DNA of 64,000 nt from Candidatus Sericytochromatia bacterium (GTDB lineage Bacteria; Cyanobacteriota; Sericytochromatia; S15B-MN24; JAQBPE01): positions 1 through 64,000 of the forward strand of contig JAYKJB010000061.1 of assembly GCA_035285325.1 (NCBI GenBank). Reading direction: 5' to 3'. The notes below the pieces were generated by a model. The model saw only the letters and a list, made by a program, of their open reading frames with translations, had not been told where the DNA came from and did not search any database. A program made the position numbers and the translations under genes. Of the stretch, positions 28,819 to 37,408 are shown one piece after another; the stretch's first letter is position 1; each line of letters opens with the position of its first letter.

Positions 28819-29414
28819 AACCCACGCCCATCGTCTCTGTTGCGTTGACCTGTGTGTGGCTGCTCGCGCAGCCTGCTCCGGCATTGGCTGATTCGCTCTT
28901 CACCGAGGGGCCCAATGAAAACCTGACCAGCTTCTCGCGACCGTTCCTGGGCGTGGGCAACCTGATCACCATCGTGGTGACCGAGCGAACCATCGCAGAG
29001 TCAAGCGCGCTCACAAACCGTCGCAAGGACGGACGGGTCCGCACCGACTTCGACTTCGGAGGCCTGATTCCGGGCTTGATCAAAAATGCCACGGACATCC
29101 GCGGCCGGGATGATTTCCAGGGAGAGGGACTCACCAGCCGCAACGGGCGCCTTCAAATGGATGTCACCGCACGCATCGAGGAGGTGCTGGCCAACGGTAC
29201 CCTGCGCATCGTGGGATTGAAGCACCTGCGGGTCAATGACGAGGAGACCGACATCGTCATTCGCGGCATCGTGCGCCCCATGGACATCTCCCCGGACAAT
29301 CGAATCGACTCCAGCCGCATCGCCGATGCCAGCGTGGACGTGAAGGGTTCCGGCCCCGCCACGGCCAAGGCGACGCCGGGCTTGCTGACACGCCTGTTCA
29401 ACTGGCTCTGGTAA
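28815..29414 (+). CDS. flgH: Flagellar L-ring protein FlgH
   Basis: Outer-membrane ring subunit, 199 residues. GVGNLITIVVTERTIAESSA, the glycine-rich middle and NGTLRIVGLKHLRVNDEE / IVRPMDISPDNRIDSSRIAD are diagnostic. The signal peptide ends APALADS without a cysteine, so the lipoprotein anchor found in most FlgH proteins is missing. Presence of FlgH with FlgI implies an outer membrane. Translation is coupled to flgA. Confidence 0.93.
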   Translation: MKPTPIVSVALTCVWLLAQPAPALADSLFTEGPNENLTSFSRPFLGVGNLITIVVTERTIAESSALTNRRKDGRVRTDFDFGGLIPGLIKNATDIRGRDDFQGEGLTSRNGRLQMDVTARIEEVLANGTLRIVGLKHLRVNDEETDIVIRGIVRPMDISPDNRIDSSRIADASVDVKGSGPATAKATPGLLTRLFNWLW

Positions 29415-29438
29415 TCCTCACGAGAAGGGACGCTGCCC

Positions 29439-30578
29439 ATGCGCCTGTCAACCCGCCTGTTTGTCTGTATGAACCTCGCGCTCGGCTTCGCGGGCGCCCC
29501 TCAGGCACGGGCAGAAATTCTGACCCAAGGGGCGGACGTGCGGGTCAAGGACATCGCGTCCTTCCAGGGGGCACGTCCGAATCAGGTCGCGGGCTTGGGG
29601 TTGGTCGTTGGCCTGCAGGGCACGGGCGATAGCCAACAGGTCCGCATCACCAACCGGGCCATCGAAAACATGATCCAGCGTCTCAACAACATTCCGCCCA
29701 ACGAGCTGCTGAACTCCTTGCAAACCCGCAACGCGGCCCTGGTGACCGTCACGGCAACCTTACCGGCCTTTCTGAAGCCAGGCCAAAGCGTGGACGTGAC
29801 GGTGGCGAGCCTGGGTGACGCGCGCGCCATCACGAACGGCGTGCTGCTGCAGACGCCGTTGAAGGCGACGGACGGAAAAACCTACGTCGTGGCGCAGGGT
29901 CCCATTTCCACCGGAGGTTTTGTTTCGACGGCCTCGGGCTCCCAGACGACCAAGAACAACGTGGTGGTGGGTCGGGTCCCGAACGGCGGCCTGGTAGAGC
30001 GAGAAGTCCCCGTGACGGTCGTGGACAATACCGGCTTCATGCACATCAACCTGGTCAACCCCGACTATGCCACGGCGGCCCGCATGGCCGAGTCAATCAA
30101 CAAGAGTGCCCTGGCGGTGGCTCAAGCCACCGATGCCGGCACCGTGCGCTGCTACGTCACCTCCGTGTATCGAGACAGGGTTCCCGAACTGATCGCGCGG
30201 ATCGAACAACTGACCCTACGTCCCGACCACATCGCCAAGGTCGTGATCGAGGAACGCTCGGGCACGGTGCTGCTCGGTGCCAACACGCGCATCGATCCGG
30301 TGGCCATCTCGCACGGCGGTCTGATTGTGAAAGTCGACACCAAAACGGAAGTGTCCCAACCACCGGCATTCAGCCAGGGGCGGACGGTCGTGACTCAGAA
30401 CTCCAACATCAGCGTGATGGAGCAACCGGCCAAAACCCTCTCCTTCGAATCCGGTGCCACGCTGGGTCAGTTGATCCGAGCGCTGAACGCCCTGGGGGTC
30501 AAACCCCGCGAAATGATTTCCATCGTGCAAAACATCAAAGCCGCAGGCGCGCTGAATGCCCACCTCGAAATTATCTGA
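29439..30578 (+). CDS. flgI: Flagellar P-ring protein FlgI
   Basis: Peptidoglycan-layer ring subunit, 379 residues, normal length. A signal peptide (to about residue 25, QARAE) is followed by RVKDIASFQGARPNQVAGLG and GLQGTGDS. It ends with LIRALNALGVKPREMISIVQ and an NAHLEII tail, all typical of FlgI. The gap to flgH is 24 bases. Confidence 0.95.
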   Translation: MRLSTRLFVCMNLALGFAGAPQARAEILTQGADVRVKDIASFQGARPNQVAGLGLVVGLQGTGDSQQVRITNRAIENMIQRLNNIPPNELLNSLQTRNAALVTVTATLPAFLKPGQSVDVTVASLGDARAITNGVLLQTPLKATDGKTYVVAQGPISTGGFVSTASGSQTTKNNVVVGRVPNGGLVEREVPVTVVDNTGFMHINLVNPDYATAARMAESINKSALAVAQATDAGTVRCYVTSVYRDRVPELIARIEQLTLRPDHIAKVVIEERSGTVLLGANTRIDPVAISHGGLIVKVDTKTEVSQPPAFSQGRTVVTQNSNISVMEQPAKTLSFESGATLGQLIRALNALGVKPREMISIVQNIKAAGALNAHLEII

Positions 30579-30635
30579 CCCGGCAACCGGATCGTCTACC
30601 AACGCCTTGGGGTAAAAGGGAATCAAGGAGCGCCC

Positions 30636-30977
30636 ATGCAACCGATCGCCTCGCCTGCCTTTCTGCCGCTACCCGCCGCCGGTTTTCAGAAACCTGATGC
30701 GGCTGCGCGCGAAAACCAGCTCAAGCAGGCAGTCGATGATTTTGCCAGCATCTTGTTTTCGCAGATGTTCCGAGAGATGCGCGAGGCGGGTAAGGACGAA
30801 GACGAGGGCAGTGTCTTTGGCGGTGGGGATACCAATCTGTTCATGCACCTGATGGACCAAGAACTTGGCGATAGCTACGCCCGTGCAGGCGGAAATCCGC
30901 TGCGCGAAGCCATGCTGCGTCAACTGAACAAACCCACCGATCCGGCCCTCACAGGTCGCCAAGGGGGTAGCCTGTGA
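30636..30977 (+). CDS. flgJ: Rod-binding protein FlgJ (no muramidase domain)
   Basis: A 113-residue rod-cap protein corresponding to the N-terminal half of proteobacterial FlgJ: DDFASILFSQMFREMREAGK, then GGGDTNLFMHLMDQELGDSYA. The glucosaminidase domain is absent, so another enzyme must open the peptidoglycan for the rod. AAGGAG stands about five bases before the ATG. The stop overlaps the fliA start (GTGA). Confidence 0.85.
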   Translation: MQPIASPAFLPLPAAGFQKPDAAARENQLKQAVDDFASILFSQMFREMREAGKDEDEGSVFGGGDTNLFMHLMDQELGDSYARAGGNPLREAMLRQLNKPTDPALTGRQGGSL

Positions 30978-31699
30978 CGACGCAGAAACCGGATACTCCC
31001 GCCAAAGTACGGGGCCATGCTGGGTTCGATGATGAGCAGATCAAAAAATATCTGCCGATGGTCCGCTCGATTGCCCGCCGCATCTCGACCAAACTGCCAC
31101 GACACTACGACATCGAGGACCTCGTCTCCGATGGCATCATGGGCCTGATGGCCGCGGCCGACCGGTTTGACCCTGAACGCGGCGTGAAATTCGAAACCTT
31201 TGCCACCTACTACATCAAAGGCGCCATCCTCGATAACCTGCCCAAGCTTCCGACCATTCCGAACAAACCTCAGAAGCCCGTCGAAGAAGACGTCGTGCCC
31301 AACGAGGATGAAGAACTGCAGTCTGACGCGGTGGCCCTGAGCAGCAAGGTCACCCAGATCACCTACTCCTATATCCTCTCGCTTGATGCGCCGCAGGGCT
31401 CAGGAGACGACGGCGAAGACTTCAACCTTCTGAAGCAACTGGGCAAATCGGACACCGTCCAGCACGAAATGGAACTCGAAGAGTTGCAGCAGATTCTGCG
31501 CCTCGCCATCGAGCAGTTGCCGATTCAGGAACGCACCACGTTGCGTTACTACTATTTTCACCACATGTCTTTCTCCGAAATTGGCCAAAAACTGGGCCTC
31601 TCGGAATCGTGGGTGAGTCGCATCCACCGTCGCGCCCTCGAACAACTGCGCCACAAACTGGGCAAGAAGAAATCCATCGACGATTTCATCAGTTGGTGA
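30974..31699 (+). CDS. fliA: FliA/WhiG-family sigma factor with atypical region 3
   Basis: Sigma28-class factor of 241 residues that would direct late flagellar genes. Region 2 is clear (residues about 26-90: YLPMVRSIARRISTKLP, DIEDLVSDGIMGLMAAADRF, FETFATYYIKGAILDNL). Region 4 is clear (about 180-230: LPIQERTTLRYYYFHHMSFS, EIGQKLGLSESWVSRIHRRA). Between them, where FliA normally has the helical region 3 beginning near WVPRSVRR, there is an acidic, proline-rich linker (KPVEEDVVPNEDEELQSD). GTG 30974 has AAGGGGGT six bases upstream and overlaps flgJ. Confidence 0.88.
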   Translation: MTTQKPDTPAKVRGHAGFDDEQIKKYLPMVRSIARRISTKLPRHYDIEDLVSDGIMGLMAAADRFDPERGVKFETFATYYIKGAILDNLPKLPTIPNKPQKPVEEDVVPNEDEELQSDAVALSSKVTQITYSYILSLDAPQGSGDDGEDFNLLKQLGKSDTVQHEMELEELQQILRLAIEQLPIQERTTLRYYYFHHMSFSEIGQKLGLSESWVSRIHRRALEQLRHKLGKKKSIDDFISW

Positions 31700-31780
31700 T
31701 CGAGGCCACGGTTCTCCCACGCCTCTCTCCGGCTTCATGGAAGAACATAACGTGGAGCCAGGACGGCTCCGGGAGGGTCC

Positions 31781-32203
31781 ATGCACCTGACATCCCTGTC
31801 CATGACGGCCGTGGAGCGGTCGCTCGATGGCCTGGCGGCTCGACAAGCGGCGATCGCCCACAACATCGCCAACATCGCCACGCCAGGTTATGTCAAACGG
31901 GAGGTTCCGTTCGAAGAAACGTTGCTTCAGGCCTTGGACGAAGCGCATCGCCCGATTTCGAGCTCAGGTGGTTTCACGCCGGAAGATGGTGCCCCTGTCA
32001 CATCTTTACATAACGATCCTCTGATATCGTGGCGCCCGGTTACCACGACTTCCTCGGAGGGCCCCCAACGGCTCGACGGGAACCAGGTGGCGGTTGAAAA
32101 GGAAATCAGCGCGATGGCCAGCAACGCCATCAAGTTCAACGCGCTAAGTGCCGTTATTGCGAAGGACTTTCAGTTACTGAGAACCATCGCCCAGGCCCGT
32201 TGA
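31781..32203 (+). CDS. flgB: Flagellar proximal rod protein FlgB
   Basis: Proximal rod subunit, 140 residues. N-terminal rod motif RQAAIAHNIANIATPGYVKR; the C-terminal part NQVAVEKEISAMASNAIKFN and the closing helix are typical. The ATG follows GGGAGGG closely. It starts the flgB-flgC-fliE-fliF run, 81 bases after fliA. A small GGAGCC/GGCTCC hairpin lies just upstream without a T-run. Confidence 0.92.
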   Translation: MHLTSLSMTAVERSLDGLAARQAAIAHNIANIATPGYVKREVPFEETLLQALDEAHRPISSSGGFTPEDGAPVTSLHNDPLISWRPVTTTSSEGPQRLDGNQVAVEKEISAMASNAIKFNALSAVIAKDFQLLRTIAQAR

Positions 32204-32244
32204 GTTCGCCCGAGGGGTCGCCCCTCTCGCCATAAGGAATCCGC

Positions 32245-32664
32245 ATGTCGACCCTCTCCCAGGTCCTTGACATCTCCGCCTCAGCCATGACGGCCAACCG
32301 CTTTTGGTTGGAACGTATTTCCAACAACCTCGCCAATGCCAACACGACCCAGGGCCCTAACGGCGAAGCCTACCGACGGGAAATTCCCATCTTTGCCGAA
32401 ATTTTGCGCCAAGAAGTCGGCGGGACCCAACTTCCGATGGGGGTCGAAGCCACGGGCGTGGCCAAGGACCCCTCACCCTTCCCGCGCGTCTACAATCCGG
32501 GGCACCCTCATGCCGATGCGCAGGGCTTCGTGTCGATGCCCAATGTCAACGTGGTCACCGAGATGGTCGACATGATCACGGCGTCGCGCACCTACGAGGC
32601 CAACATTTCGGTCTCCAGCGCGGCCAAGAATATGATGAGCAAGGCCATCGAAATCGGTAAGTAA
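32245..32664 (+). CDS. flgC: Flagellar proximal rod protein FlgC
   Basis: Proximal rod subunit, 139 residues. N-terminal segment LERISNNLANANTTQGPNGE, middle YNPGHPHADAQGFVSMPNVN, and C-terminal VVTEMVDMITASRTYEANIS with a final MMSKAIEIGK, all canonical. AAGGAA stands five bases before the ATG. Confidence 0.95.
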   Translation: MSTLSQVLDISASAMTANRFWLERISNNLANANTTQGPNGEAYRREIPIFAEILRQEVGGTQLPMGVEATGVAKDPSPFPRVYNPGHPHADAQGFVSMPNVNVVTEMVDMITASRTYEANISVSSAAKNMMSKAIEIGK

Positions 32665-32710
32665 GCGCGTCAGCTTCGGCCACCTCGCCCCAGTCAGGAA
32701 CACCCTCGAG

Positions 32711-33085
32711 ATGATTCAAGGCATTTCTTCCGGCACACCGACAGACCCCTTCAAGCTGTTTGAACGGGAATTCACGGCACCACTCAATCGGGTTCGGCAG
32801 AGTGCCCCTGTGATGGCCGACGGCATGCCGCTCGATGCGGCGGAAGGCCTGGGCGTCACCGATGGCCCCACCTTTGGGCAGGTCCTGCAGGATGCGCTGC
32901 AATCCGTGGAAGCGGAGAAGGCCAAAGCCGAGTCGCTCACCCTGGATTTTGCGACCGGAAAACCGGTGGACATTCACACGATGATGATTCAGGTGGCCAA
33001 GGCGGACGTGATGATGCAAGTCACCTCGGCGGTGGTGTCCAAGAGCGCCACCAGCCTCAACCAACTTCTACAGACCCAGGTGTAG
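32711..33085 (+). CDS. fliE: Flagellar MS-ring-rod junction protein FliE
   Basis: A 124-residue junction protein joining the MS ring to the rod and the first exported subunit. The C-terminal half is typical (FGQVLQDALQSVEAEKAKAE, PVDIHTMMIQVAKADVMMQV, SATSLNQLLQTQV). The first 50 residues are variable, as is usual. Confidence 0.92.
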   Translation: MIQGISSGTPTDPFKLFEREFTAPLNRVRQSAPVMADGMPLDAAEGLGVTDGPTFGQVLQDALQSVEAEKAKAESLTLDFATGKPVDIHTMMIQVAKADVMMQVTSAVVSKSATSLNQLLQTQV

Positions 33086-33136
33086 GCGAATAGAATCGCC
33101 CGCCTGGCGCTTCGATGGGGATAGCGGAGACCAGCG

Positions 33137-34960
33137 GTGAACTTCTTTGCGGAACTTCCGGCACCAGCCAAGGCCTTGATCGGGGGCCTGGTTCTCTTGG
33201 TTCTGGTCTTGGCCGGGGTGGCCTTCATGCCTCGCGGGGGTGCCTCGGGTACCAATGACGCGCTCGCGGGCCCAGCCCCGGGTTACACCGTCCTGTTCAC
33301 CAACATGGAACCCAAAACTGCGGGGGAAGCCGGCAAAACCTTGCAGGCCTCCCAGATTCCGTTTCGCATCTCGCGCAACGGCACGGCGCTGGAAGTTCCG
33401 GCAGACCGGGCAGACGACGCCCGGGTCAAGCTGGCCAGTGAGGGAATCCCCAAGGAAGGCGATCTGGGCTTTTCCCAGATCTTTGGCGAAAAACTTTCCT
33501 CGCTGGTCGCCACCGATTTTGAGAAGAAAGTGGCCTTCAACCGGGCACTGAACGGAGAACTTAGCCGCATCATCCGAAAGATCGACGGGGTTCAGGGCGC
33601 TTCGGTCATCGTGAACATGCCGGATGACCAGCTTTTCACGGAGCAACGGAAGCCCACCACCGCGTCGGTGATGATCAAGCAAGATCCCGCCAAGCGGCTC
33701 AGCAAACAACAGGTAGAGGGCATCCAGCACCTCGTGGCCAGCTCCGTCCCAGGCCTCAAAACCAACAATGTGACAGTTGTTTCAGACACCGGAACGCTGA
33801 TGTCAGACGGCATGACCGAGAACGCCGGCGACGTCGAGGACCGGGTGCTCGCCAAGGCCCTCGATCGCCAACTCATGCTCACCCGCGAACGAGAAACGGC
33901 CGTTGAGAACAAGGTTCAAAGCCTGCTCGACAAGATTTTCGGGCCCGGCAAGAGCGTGGTGCGCGTGGCCGCAGACCTCGATTTCACGCAAAAGCGAACC
34001 AAAACCAGGCTTTTCGCGCCACCTGCCGATGGTTCAGGACGCGCGGCCCCCAGTCAGATGCAACGCGTCAGCGAACGCACCAACGGAGGCGCCGCCGGCG
34101 GTGGGCTGCCCGGCTTGGCTGCAAACACGCCCAAGGTCCCTGGTTATCCGCTGGAAACGATTGGCACGCCGAGCGGCAATAGCTACGAGCGAACGGCCGA
34201 ATCCACCCAGCACGGGACCTACAGCATGAATGACACGTTGACGGAGGAAGAAGTCGGCACCATCAAGCGCCTGTCGGTCACCGCTCTGATCCAGGGGCTG
34301 CCGGCCGAGAGGATTCCCGCGATGGTCCAGATTGTCGCCGCCACCTCGGGTGCCGACGTGGCGGGCCGCGGGGACCAGATCGTCGTGCAACCGGTCGCTT
34401 TCGACTCTTCGCAGACCGATATGTTGAAGCAGCTGCTGGAACAGCAAGAGCAGGCCAAACAACCCAACAGCATCAAGAAGAAAGAGGGGGGCATCCCCTT
34501 GAGCTGGATCATCGGCGTGGCCGCCGGCTTCCTGGTGCTCTTGCTGATTCTGGCCATCGTGCGCCTCTCGAACCGCAAGGAGGACACCACGGATGTGCTG
34601 GTGGACTCGCTGGGTGACACGGGCATGCCCGCCAACTTCGACCCGAATGCCCTGGGTGCCTTCAGCCAAGGTGAGATGACCGGCCAGGTTCCCCAGATGG
34701 GAGAAGATGGCCCCTTCAGCTTCTTGGAGCAAACAGACCCTGAGATGACGGCCGACCTGCTGTCGCAAGAACGCCCGGCCACGGCGGCGGGGGTTCTCAG
34801 CCAGGTCAATCCGGGCTTCGCGGAAATGGTGCTGTCCGTGATGTCCCCTGAACTCCAGGACGACATCTTGAATCGGATGCAGAGCGGCTCGACGCTCCCG
34901 GCTTTCCAGGCTCGCCAGGTGGCAAACAACCTGAAGCGCCGACTTGGCGTTCCGGCGTAG
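33137..34960 (+). CDS. fliF: Flagellar MS-ring protein FliF with FliG-like C-terminal tail
   Basis: MS-ring protein of 607 residues. TM helix 1 at about 12-31, ring-building motifs (GYTVLFTNMEPKTAGEAGKT, ASEGIPKEGDLGFSQIF, DFEKKVAFNRALNGELSRII), a Pro/Gly-rich periplasmic stretch, and TM helix 2 at about 455-478 (LSWIIGVAAGFLVLLLILAI). The cytoplasmic tail (about 535-585) reads LLSQERPATAAGVLSQVNPG, then FAEMVLSVMSPELQDDILNR. This aligns by eye with the FliG repeat EHPQTIALVLAHLDP ... VLALLPEELRADVLLR. GTG 33137 has GGAGA seven bases upstream. No fliG follows in this cluster. Confidence 0.93.
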   Translation: MNFFAELPAPAKALIGGLVLLVLVLAGVAFMPRGGASGTNDALAGPAPGYTVLFTNMEPKTAGEAGKTLQASQIPFRISRNGTALEVPADRADDARVKLASEGIPKEGDLGFSQIFGEKLSSLVATDFEKKVAFNRALNGELSRIIRKIDGVQGASVIVNMPDDQLFTEQRKPTTASVMIKQDPAKRLSKQQVEGIQHLVASSVPGLKTNNVTVVSDTGTLMSDGMTENAGDVEDRVLAKALDRQLMLTRERETAVENKVQSLLDKIFGPGKSVVRVAADLDFTQKRTKTRLFAPPADGSGRAAPSQMQRVSERTNGGAAGGGLPGLAANTPKVPGYPLETIGTPSGNSYERTAESTQHGTYSMNDTLTEEEVGTIKRLSVTALIQGLPAERIPAMVQIVAATSGADVAGRGDQIVVQPVAFDSSQTDMLKQLLEQQEQAKQPNSIKKKEGGIPLSWIIGVAAGFLVLLLILAIVRLSNRKEDTTDVLVDSLGDTGMPANFDPNALGAFSQGEMTGQVPQMGEDGPFSFLEQTDPEMTADLLSQERPATAAGVLSQVNPGFAEMVLSVMSPELQDDILNRMQSGSTLPAFQARQVANNLKRRLGVPA

Positions 34961-35146
34961 GCCATTCCACCACGCTCGCCTGCACCCCATTCAGGTGGAC
35001 GGAAATCCACCCCCCTGACCGCGTCACGGGGTCACCCCATGTGCGCAGATCACATGCCGCGGCGTATCACCACGCTAAACTGGGTAGAGATTATGTAAAT
35101 CTGCGCGCCCTGGTCTGAGCGCGTCAACGATGAAAGGCCTCTCCAC

Positions 35147-37270
35147 ATGGCCGGTCCGGGCGCGTCCCCAGCCGCTTCGAATCTTTTGTACGACCTTGCC
35201 CTGGCAGCGGTCGTCATGTGCGTGCTGGCCATCCTGATTTTGCCCATTCCACTGTGGCTGCTCGATGTCCTGATCATCGCAAACCTCGCGATGGCCCTGA
35301 TCACGGTTGTCGTCTCGCTGTACATCATTCGCCCACTGGACTTCGCATCCTTCCCTTCGCTGTTGCTGATCCTCACGCTGCTGCGCCTGAGTATCAACGT
35401 GGCGACCGCGAAATGTATTCTGCTACACGCTGAAGCGGGTTATGTCATTCATACTTTTGCCGAATACGTCATCCGCGGGAACTACCTCGTCGGTATTTTG
35501 ATCTTCCTGATCCTCATCCTGATGCAGTTCATCGTCGTGACGGAGGGTTCCAAGCGGGTGGCCGAAGTGGCCGCACGCTTCACCCTGGACGCGATGCCCG
35601 CCAAGCAGATGGCCATCGATGGCGAACTGGCGCAAGGCATGATCGACCTGCACGAAGCTAAGCGACGGCGGCGTGACGTGGAGCGCGAAGCCAACTTTTT
35701 CGGCTCGATGGACGGTGCCAACAAGTTCGTCAAAGGCGACGCGATCATGGGGATCGTGATCATGGTGGTCAACATCATCGGCGGATTCCTGGTAGGCGTC
35801 CTGATGAAGGACATGGAGATGGCGGACGCCGCAGAGACCTACACCCTGCTGACGGTCGGCGATGGGCTGGTCACCATGATTCCCTCGCTGCTCATCTCGC
35901 TCTCGGCAGGCTTCGTGGCCACGCGCGCGAACTCGGACTTCAATCTGGCGATGGACCTGAAGACCCAGCTGTTCACGGACGCCAAGACCATGGGCATCGC
36001 CTCTGCCATCTTGATGTTGTTCGGCTTCTTCCTCCCACCGCACTGGCCATTTTTCCTGATCGCCCTGGCGGTTGCCATCACGGCCTTCCTGGCCTACCGC
36101 GCCAAATTGCTTGGAAACCAAACCACGGCCGATGGCTTGCCCGCAGAGCCCGGCGACGCGGCCTATGGCGGCGACGAACCAGACCCGGACGAGGACCTCA
36201 AAAACCCCGAAACCGTGATGAAGATGATCGGCGTGCCCCCCTTGACCCTGGAACTGGGGCTCGATCTGGTTCCCCTGGTGGATCCCACCCTCGGCGGCGA
36301 ACTGATGGACAGGGTCGTTCCGATGCGGGTGACGATCGCCATGGAACTCGGCTTCATCATGCCCGGCATCCAGTTCAAGGACAATCTGAATCTGCGTCCC
36401 AACACCTACCAGGTCCTCGTGAAGGGCAACGTGGTGGCATCAGGTGAGTTGCTGATTGGCTATATGCTCGCGATCCAGAACAACAACACCGATACGTCAG
36501 AGGAACTGGTCGGATTCCCGACCACCGAACCGGCCTTCGGCAAACCCGCCGTCTGGGTGGCAGGAGCCGAAGCGCAACGCGCCACCCAACTCGGCTACAT
36601 TGTGCAAGATCCGACCAACGTGCTGATCGCGCACCTCGATGAAGTGGTCCGCGCGCACGCGTCGGAAATTCTCAGCCGTGAAGAAGTCCAGATCATGCTC
36701 AACAAGGTGCGTGACAAGGCTCCCACCACCGTCAAAGAACTGGTACCGGACAAGCTTGAACTCGGCGAGGTCCAACGTGTTCTGCAATCCCTGCTGAAAG
36801 AGAGGGTCAGCATCCGCGACCTGGCCACGATCCTCGAAAAACTGTCGGATTTCTCGAAGACCGTCAAGGATCCCCTGCTTCTATCCGAACTGGTCCGAGC
36901 GACCATGGCGCGCCAGATCTGCGCGTCACTGGCCGACGAGAATGGAAACCTGTACGTCATCACGCTCGACCAGCGCACGGAGCAATCCATGAAGGATGCC
37001 ATCGTTCAAGGCCCGGCAGGACAGGTCATGGCCATCAATCCACAAATTCGCGCACTGATCGTGGAGCGCCTGTCTCAGGCATACCAGGAAGCCGCCATGC
37101 AGGGCCGCACACCGGCCGTGCTGTGCGACCCCGTGGTGCGGCCTCACCTCAAACCTCTGATGGAGCGATTCTTGCCCACCCTGACCGTACTCTCGCACAG
37201 CGAGATCCACCCCAAGTTCCGCGTGCAAGCTGTCGGGAATGTGAGTCTCAGCGCCATCGCGGCCAGCTGA
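35147..37270 (+). CDS. flhA: Flagellar export gate protein FlhA
   Basis: Inner-membrane export gate subunit, 707 residues. About eight TM helices occupy residues 15-325. FPSLLLILTLLRLSINVATA and the FHIPEP signature region ARFTLDAMPAKQMAIDGELA are present, with Ala and Gly at positions that are usually Gly and Ala/Asp. The soluble C-terminal domain (about 350-707) includes GFIMPGIQFKDNLNLRPNTY and VRATMARQICASLADENG. Context assigns it to the flagellum, not to a virulence injectisome. It stands 186 bases after fliF, with no fliG, fliH, fliI, fliP, fliQ, fliR or flhB between. Confidence 0.95.
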   Translation: MAGPGASPAASNLLYDLALAAVVMCVLAILILPIPLWLLDVLIIANLAMALITVVVSLYIIRPLDFASFPSLLLILTLLRLSINVATAKCILLHAEAGYVIHTFAEYVIRGNYLVGILIFLILILMQFIVVTEGSKRVAEVAARFTLDAMPAKQMAIDGELAQGMIDLHEAKRRRRDVEREANFFGSMDGANKFVKGDAIMGIVIMVVNIIGGFLVGVLMKDMEMADAAETYTLLTVGDGLVTMIPSLLISLSAGFVATRANSDFNLAMDLKTQLFTDAKTMGIASAILMLFGFFLPPHWPFFLIALAVAITAFLAYRAKLLGNQTTADGLPAEPGDAAYGGDEPDPDEDLKNPETVMKMIGVPPLTLELGLDLVPLVDPTLGGELMDRVVPMRVTIAMELGFIMPGIQFKDNLNLRPNTYQVLVKGNVVASGELLIGYMLAIQNNNTDTSEELVGFPTTEPAFGKPAVWVAGAEAQRATQLGYIVQDPTNVLIAHLDEVVRAHASEILSREEVQIMLNKVRDKAPTTVKELVPDKLELGEVQRVLQSLLKERVSIRDLATILEKLSDFSKTVKDPLLLSELVRATMARQICASLADENGNLYVITLDQRTEQSMKDAIVQGPAGQVMAINPQIRALIVERLSQAYQEAAMQGRTPAVLCDPVVRPHLKPLMERFLPTLTVLSHSEIHPKFRVQAVGNVSLSAIAAS

Positions 37271-37408
37271 GGCAGGCCGAGCCCCCTCCATTCAGGGCCT
37301 CCTCTCCTCTGAGTTGCGGGCTCAAGTCTCTGCCTGTTTGGTACGACACATGGGTTGGCGAACCGAGCGAGCCCAAGGATGGGCACGCGGTAGACAAGGG
37401 AGACGTCC

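Noticed and set aside
37271-37408. A possible sigma28 promoter before flagellin (TCAAGTCT ... TACGACAC)
   Set aside because: The -35 is fair, but the -10 matches only about half of the consensus and the spacing is off by one; not reported as a feature.
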